Shown here one piece after another: positions 60,394 to 64,000 of a stretch of 64,000 bases of DNA (the stretch's first letter is position 1; each line of letters begins with the position of its first letter). Location of the stretch: positions 310,001 to 374,000 of the forward strand of contig NZ_VIYJ01000001.1 in the NCBI RefSeq assembly GCF_008087085.1. The letters are read 5' to 3'. Below the pieces are notes generated by a model, which worked only from the letters and a program-made list of their open reading frames with translations, was not told the DNA's origin and made no database searches. The stretch is from Nocardioides rubriscoriae. Its GTDB lineage: Bacteria; Actinomycetota; Actinomycetes; Propionibacteriales; Nocardioidaceae. A program made the position numbers and the translations under genes.

Positions 60394-61494
60394 GTGACAC
60401 CACAGGGGACACGCAGGCGCTGGTGGGTGGTCGGCGGGGTCGTCGCCCTGGTGCTGCTCGCGGTCGCGGTGGTCGTGGTCGTCGACCCGTTCGGCGACGA
60501 CACGCGCGAGCAGCGGGTCCGCGCGGCCCGCTCGGCCGGCGCGTCGTTCGACGACGCCGTCCTGCTGGCCCCCGGCGACGCCGAGCGCGTGCTGTGGACC
60601 GACTGGGCCGGCATCCGCGACGAGCTGGGCGTCGACCTCGACGCGTCCTCGACCCCGGAGCAGGTCGAGGACCTGCTCGACCGGGGCTTCGACGCCAACC
60701 TGACCGCCACCACGGCACTGGAGTCCTCGGCGTCGACGCTGCAGGAGTCGTTCGGCTTCTCCCCCGCGACCCTCGAGTGGGAGCTCTTCACCCAGTCCCC
60801 CCAGGCGGCCACCCTCACCATGCACCTGGGCGACGGGGTCACGACCGACGACGTCGCCGAGGCCCTGCGCGCCCTGCAGTACGCCGAGCCCGCCGAGCCC
60901 GACGGGGTCTGGCGCGGCGACGCCGACCTCGCCGTCGCCGGCGACGTCACCCCCGAGCTGACCTTCATCGCCCTGGACCGCGCGCACGACCTGGTCTTCG
61001 CCTCCGACCAGCCCACCGGGGTCGACGCCGCGGTGGAGGCCGCCGCCGCGGCCGACTCCGAGCCGGTGCCGGACGAGGTCGTCGCCGGGCTCGGCTCGCC
61101 GCTGTCGGCGGTGGCCTACAACAGCACCTACGTGTGCAGCGCGCTGGCGATGGCCGGTGCCGATCCCGACGACCAGGCCGAGGCCGACACCCTCGTCGCG
61201 CAGGCCGGCCGGATCAACCCGCTGACCGGCTACGCGATCGGCGCCGAGCCGGGCGGGCTCGTACGGGTCGCCCTCGGGTTCGAGAACGAGGACCAGGCCG
61301 GCGCCAACGCGCTGAGCCGCGGGCAGCTCGCCTCCGGCCCGGCTCCCGGCCAGGGCGGCGACTTCACCGACCGCTTCACCCTCGGGCCGGTGCAGGTCGA
61401 CGGCGACGTCGTGACGATGGAGCTCGACCCGGTCGAAGGGCAGTTCGTGGTGTCCGAGCTCAGCGACGGCCCGGTGCTGTTCGCGACCTGCTGA
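60394..61494 (+). CDS. Membrane-anchored protein, unknown function
   Basis: The 366-residue protein has one N-terminal membrane helix (residues about 10-30, WWVVGGVVALVLLAVAVVVV) and a large Asp/Glu/Ala-rich extracytoplasmic part with a single conserved-looking Cys pair (VCSALAM and the final FATC). I recognise no family. The repeated pattern of LTFIALDRAHDLVFASDQP-like strands suggests a two-lobed domain. GGGAAGGG lies about 5 bp before GTG 60394. It diverges from the MutT1-like gene. Confidence 0.68.
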   Translation: MTPQGTRRRWWVVGGVVALVLLAVAVVVVVDPFGDDTREQRVRAARSAGASFDDAVLLAPGDAERVLWTDWAGIRDELGVDLDASSTPEQVEDLLDRGFDANLTATTALESSASTLQESFGFSPATLEWELFTQSPQAATLTMHLGDGVTTDDVAEALRALQYAEPAEPDGVWRGDADLAVAGDVTPELTFIALDRAHDLVFASDQPTGVDAAVEAAAAADSEPVPDEVVAGLGSPLSAVAYNSTYVCSALAMAGADPDDQAEADTLVAQAGRINPLTGYAIGAEPGGLVRVALGFENEDQAGANALSRGQLASGPAPGQGGDFTDRFTLGPVQVDGDVVTMELDPVEGQFVVSELSDGPVLFATC

Positions 61495-61521
61495 GCCGAA
61501 GGAGCACAGGCCCCCTGGACC

Positions 61522-61695
61522 TCAGGCCTCGCGGCGCGGGTGCGGCGGCACCGGGACGACGCCGAGGATCCGGTCGATCTCGTCGGGCGTCAGCCGGTCG
61601 TCGGCCTCGCTGGCCGCGATGATCAGGTTGGTCGTCAGCTCGACCTCGCCCAGCAGGTCGACGTCTTCAAGAGAGACGTCGAATTGGTCGTACAC
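61522..61695 (-). CDS. Small conserved actinobacterial protein, 57 residues
   Basis: The product begins VYDQFDVSLEDVDLLGEVELTTNL and continues IIAASEADDRLTPDEIDRILGV. I recall near-identical short proteins across actinobacteria, but no function is known to me. It is acidic and helical, and could act by binding a partner. GTG 61695 has AGGGAG 6 bp upstream. It is convergent with the preceding gene (27-bp gap). Confidence 0.7.
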   Translation of the reverse strand: MYDQFDVSLEDVDLLGEVELTTNLIIAASEADDRLTPDEIDRILGVVPVPPHPRREA

Positions 61696-61834
61696 CGTGG
61701 TCTCCCTGCTCCCGAATGCTCGTGTGACCCCTTGTGACACCTTACGCGGTCGGGGGTCGCGACCGTGATGGTCATTACGGGTGGTTCGCCCGGTTCCGCC
61801 TGGGCCATGCCCCACCCCACCGGCCCGGGACGAG

Positions 61835-61869
61835 CCGAGGCCCCGCCGTCAGGGACGGCGGGGCCTCGG
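61835..61869 (-). terminator. Hairpin terminator of cspA
   Basis: A perfect 16-bp stem (61835-61850 with 61854-61869) with a 3-base loop lies 27 bp beyond the cspA stop. It has no T tract. Confidence 0.75.
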
Positions 61870-61895
61870 TGGTGTGGTCTACAGACCAGCCGGTG

Positions 61896-62099
61896 TCAGA
61901 CCGGGCGGACGTTCTCCGCCTGCGGGCCCTTGGGGCCCTGGGTGACGTCGAACTCGACCTTCTGGTTCTCGTCGAGGGACTTGTAACCCTGGGTCTGGAT
62001 CGCCGAGTAGTGCACGAAGACGTCGTCGCCGCCGTCCTCCTGCGCGATGAAACCGAAACCCTTCTCGGCGTTGAACCACTTCACGGTGCCCTGAGCCAT
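61896..62099 (-). CDS. cspA: Cold-shock protein
   Basis: The 67-residue single-domain nucleic-acid chaperone has RNP1 KGFGFI and RNP2 VFVHYSAI, and starts [18 protein letters not shown]. It binds single-stranded RNA/DNA. AAGGAG lies 9 bp before ATG 62099, and the transcript ends at the hairpin described separately. It is monocistronic. Confidence 0.96.
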   Translation of the reverse strand: MAQGTVKWFNAEKGFGFIAQEDGGDDVFVHYSAIQTQGYKSLDENQKVEFDVTQGPKGPQAENVRPV

Positions 62100-62521
62100 T
62101 GCTCATATCTCCTTGTATCGGGGCGAGAGCCGCCACGTCAGCGACCCGCAACAGGTGCGGTGACACGTCGCTCCGACCCATGGGATGACACCACAAACCA
62201 GAAACGCCGTTGGATCACGTACTCCTTAGGCGTCAGACCAGCTGAGAACTTGCGCCTGTTGCATTCATGACCTTACCAACTGCACCGGCCAGGAAAAGAG
62301 TTCGCACCCCTCGGATCCGATTCGTCCGTGTGAACTTCCCACGACGCGCGGGTGACCGACACCGCCCCCGGGGCAGCGCGGGCGGTCGCGGTGGCCGGTC
62401 TGGACGAGCGTGGGCTCGCGGCCGCAACCGCGCCCGCCCGCACGAACCGCGACGTCTCGCACTATCCTCCAGGCCTGGGGGCGATCCGGAGCAGTGTGCG
62501 TGCTCCGGGGGCTCCCCACCC
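62100..62521. other. Intergenic region between cspA and tRNA-Lys
   Basis: I see no gene here. The cspA promoter and 5' leader must lie in the first 200 bp, which are less GC-rich (for example 62195-62280). The tRNA promoter is expected in the last 60 bp. Open frames present are short and GC-driven. Confidence 0.55.
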
Positions 62522-62597
62522 GGGCCCCTAGCTCAATTGGCAGAGCTGAGGACTTTTAATCCTTAGGTTGTGGGTTCGAGTCCCACGGGGCCTACCA
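62522..62597 (+). tRNA. tRNA-Lys(TTT), CCA encoded
   Basis: The 76-nt cloverleaf has acceptor GGGCCCC paired with GGGGCCT, a D-arm around GCTCAATTGGCAGAGC, anticodon arm GAGGA-CTTTTAA-TCCTT with anticodon TTT, T-arm GTGGG-TTCGAGT-CCCAC, and an encoded CCA end (62595-62597). Confidence 0.96.
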
Positions 62598-62717
62598 GCG
62601 TCGTACGCCGTCGCCCCGGGGCAGGCCGATCCCCCGGGAAAGGATCTTCACGCTTACTTCACAACGGCCGACCCGTGACGCGTGTGACGACTCCGATGTC
62701 TCGACATGCTGGCAGGC

Positions 62718-63101
62718 ATGACGAAGATCCTGGTCGCGGACGACAACGACGACCTGCGCGACCTGATCACCCTGTTCCTCGTGCGCGCGGGCTATGACGT
62801 CACCGCGGTGCCCGACGGCATGGCGGCGTGGACCGAGATCCAGGCACGGCGCTACGACCTGGTGGTGCTCGACAACACGATGCCGAGGATGACGGGCATC
62901 GAGGTTCTCGTCGCCTGCCGCGACGCGCAGATGGCCGACCGGCCGCCCGTCATCATGCTGTCGGCGCTGCGGTCACGCCACGACGTCGAGGCAGGGCTCG
63001 ACGCGGGTGCCGACGCCTACATGACCAAGCCGTTCACCTGTGCTGGTCTGATCGGCCAGATCGACACGCTCCTGGGCCGCGGGACCGCCACCGCGATGTG
63101 A
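62718..63101 (+). CDS. Single-domain response regulator
   Basis: The 127-residue CheY-like receiver has the acidic pair in VADDNDD, phospho-acceptor Asp52 in VVLDNTMPRMTG, Thr/Ser in MLSAL and Lys104 in MTKPF. There is no output domain. It faces a sensor kinase gene with a 4-bp gap and is the probable partner. ATG 62718 gives the canonical MTKILVADD start; ATG 62706 would add four residues. Confidence 0.9.
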   Translation: MTKILVADDNDDLRDLITLFLVRAGYDVTAVPDGMAAWTEIQARRYDLVVLDNTMPRMTGIEVLVACRDAQMADRPPVIMLSALRSRHDVEAGLDAGADAYMTKPFTCAGLIGQIDTLLGRGTATAM

Positions 63102-63105
63102 CGGC

Positions 63106-64000
63106 TCAGACGGGGGCGAGCGGCAGGTCGAAGACGAACGTCGTGCCTGACGTCGCAGATCCCACGTCCTCGGCGTAGATCATCCCCCCGTGACGCTCGA
63201 CGATGGTGCGGCACAGGGCGAGCCCGAGGCCGGTCCCGGCGTACTGGCCTGCGTGGTCTTGCGACCGGAACAGCCGTGAGAACACCAGCTCGCGGTCCGC
63301 CGGCGGGATCCCGATCCCGTTGTCGGTGACGCGGACGACCACCCGGGGCCCGACGGCGTGCCCGCTGATCGTGATGTGGGGCACCGTCCCAGTGGCGACG
63401 TACTTCGCCGCGTTGCCGAGGAGGTTCGCCAGGAGCCGGCCGACGAGCTGCCTGTCGGCCATGACCGCGGGGATGTCGGGGTGGACGTCGATCACGACCT
63501 CCCTCGGCAACGACTCGTGCAGCTCGCCGACGAGACCCAGCGGGCCGCTGAGGTCGAGCGGCTCGAGCTCGAGCTCGGCTCCCTCGGCGGTGGCCTGCTC
63601 CAGGAAGTCCTCGATAAGTCCGGTCATGCGGTCGATGGACCCGACGGCGCGCAGGAGCGCGACCGAGAGCGTCTCGCGATCGACGTCGACCGGCGACACG
63701 GACGCAGCCATCGAAGCCAGGTCGAGCCACCCGCGGGCTGCGGTGAGCGGCGACCTAAGGTCGTGGGACACGTTCTCGGCGAACTCCAGAAGGCCCTGCC
63801 GCTCACGTCGCAGGTCGGTGACGTCGCGGTAGACGACGACGACACCGAGGGGGCTCCCGTCACCACCCGGCCTCGCCAGGGCAGCCGCCGACACCGACAG
63901 TGTTCGTCGAGCGCCGTCCGTACGACGCACGCACAGGTCGTGGGCCAGCACCCGTCCCTCCGAGAGCGCTCGGTGCGAGGGGCGCTCGCTCGGATCCATC
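63106..64000 (-). CDS. PAS-domain sensor histidine kinase (partial, runs off the window)
   Basis: At least 298 residues are present. A PAS-like end (SVSAAALARPGGDGSPLG followed by VVVYRDVTDLRRERQ) leads to the HisKA domain with H-box FAENVSHDLRSPLTAARG and the ATPase domain with N-box LLGNAAKYV, DNGIGIP and GTGLGLAL. The N terminus is beyond 64000; the ATG near 63999 may be internal. No membrane helix is in the visible part, so sensing could be cytoplasmic. Its partner is likely the convergent receiver protein. Confidence 0.9.
   Translation of the reverse strand, partial: MDPSERPSHRALSEGRVLAHDLCVRRTDGARRTLSVSAAALARPGGDGSPLGVVVVYRDVTDLRRERQGLLEFAENVSHDLRSPLTAARGWLDLASMAASVSPVDVDRETLSVALLRAVGSIDRMTGLIEDFLEQATAEGAELELEPLDLSGPLGLVGELHESLPREVVIDVHPDIPAVMADRQLVGRLLANLLGNAAKYVATGTVPHITISGHAVGPRVVVRVTDNGIGIPPADRELVFSRLFRSQDHAGQYAGTGLGLALCRTIVERHGGMIYAEDVGSATSGTTFVFDLPLAPV

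Noticed and set aside
62522..62597. tRNA-Lys as an integration site for an island
   Set aside because: No repeat of the tRNA 3' end and no integrase are found in the flanking sequence within the window.

Overview
This is a high-GC actinobacterial chromosome segment. A Nocardioides-like member of the Nocardioidaceae is my inference. The main clues are a mycothiol synthase (mshD), a GlnR-type regulator, a block that follows the mycobacterial order sseC - sulfurtransferase - thioredoxin - glnR - mshD, PHO boxes of the Streptomyces 11-bp type, many GTG starts, and several genes whose -10 hexamer lies 6-7 bp before the start codon (leaderless). No transposase, integrase, phage gene, rRNA or CRISPR array is visible.

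Layout. 0.3-9.8 kb holds mixed housekeeping genes: a CelD-like acyltransferase, an asparaginase, an APS kinase fused to a low-molecular-weight tyrosine phosphatase, a TauE/SafE exporter, manA and a secreted M1 peptidase. 10.1-12.3 kb is cysDN (sulfate activation), which with the cysC fusion gives PAPS synthesis. 12.6-26.9 kb is a polysaccharide locus. It contains ugd, six GT4-type glycosyltransferases, a flippase, a Wzy-like polymerase, gmd plus an rmd-like reductase and a DUF4012 protein, on both strands and coupled by 4-bp start/stop overlaps. Its GC is visibly lower than its surroundings. 27-33 kb holds a small secreted protein, a Fur-family regulator, nitrobindin, a DUF849 (BKACE) enzyme, two SGNH-like proteins, and dtd. 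Next to dtd, about 1.6 kb carrying an FkbM methyltransferase lies between an imperfect 120-bp duplication of the dtd 5' region. 33.7-38.4 kb is a tightly coupled operon: GT2 synthase, acyltransferase-3, a protein of unknown function, and a cutinase-like lipoprotein.

38.5-46 kb is the sulfur-relay, GlnR and mycothiol block, interrupted by a second GMD-like gene. 46-50 kb encodes two paralogous coiled-coil membrane proteins, one with a long Pro-Glu tract, and an HSL-type esterase. 50-59.4 kb is a phosphate block: ppk, a DUF47 protein, pit and pstSCAB. PHO boxes precede ppk and pstS, and a hairpin lies between pstS and pstC. The window ends with a Nudix/histidine-phosphatase protein, cspA, tRNA-Lys, a single-domain response regulator and a truncated histidine kinase.

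The most unusual signals are two dispersed palindromic repeat families. One is a REP-like element whose hairpin stems covary between copies; one copy lies in frame inside the cysC-phosphatase fusion and is identical over 38 bp to an intergenic copy 30 kb away. The other is a 63-bp palindrome found four times, always exactly 63 bp, as two pairs that each bracket one gene.
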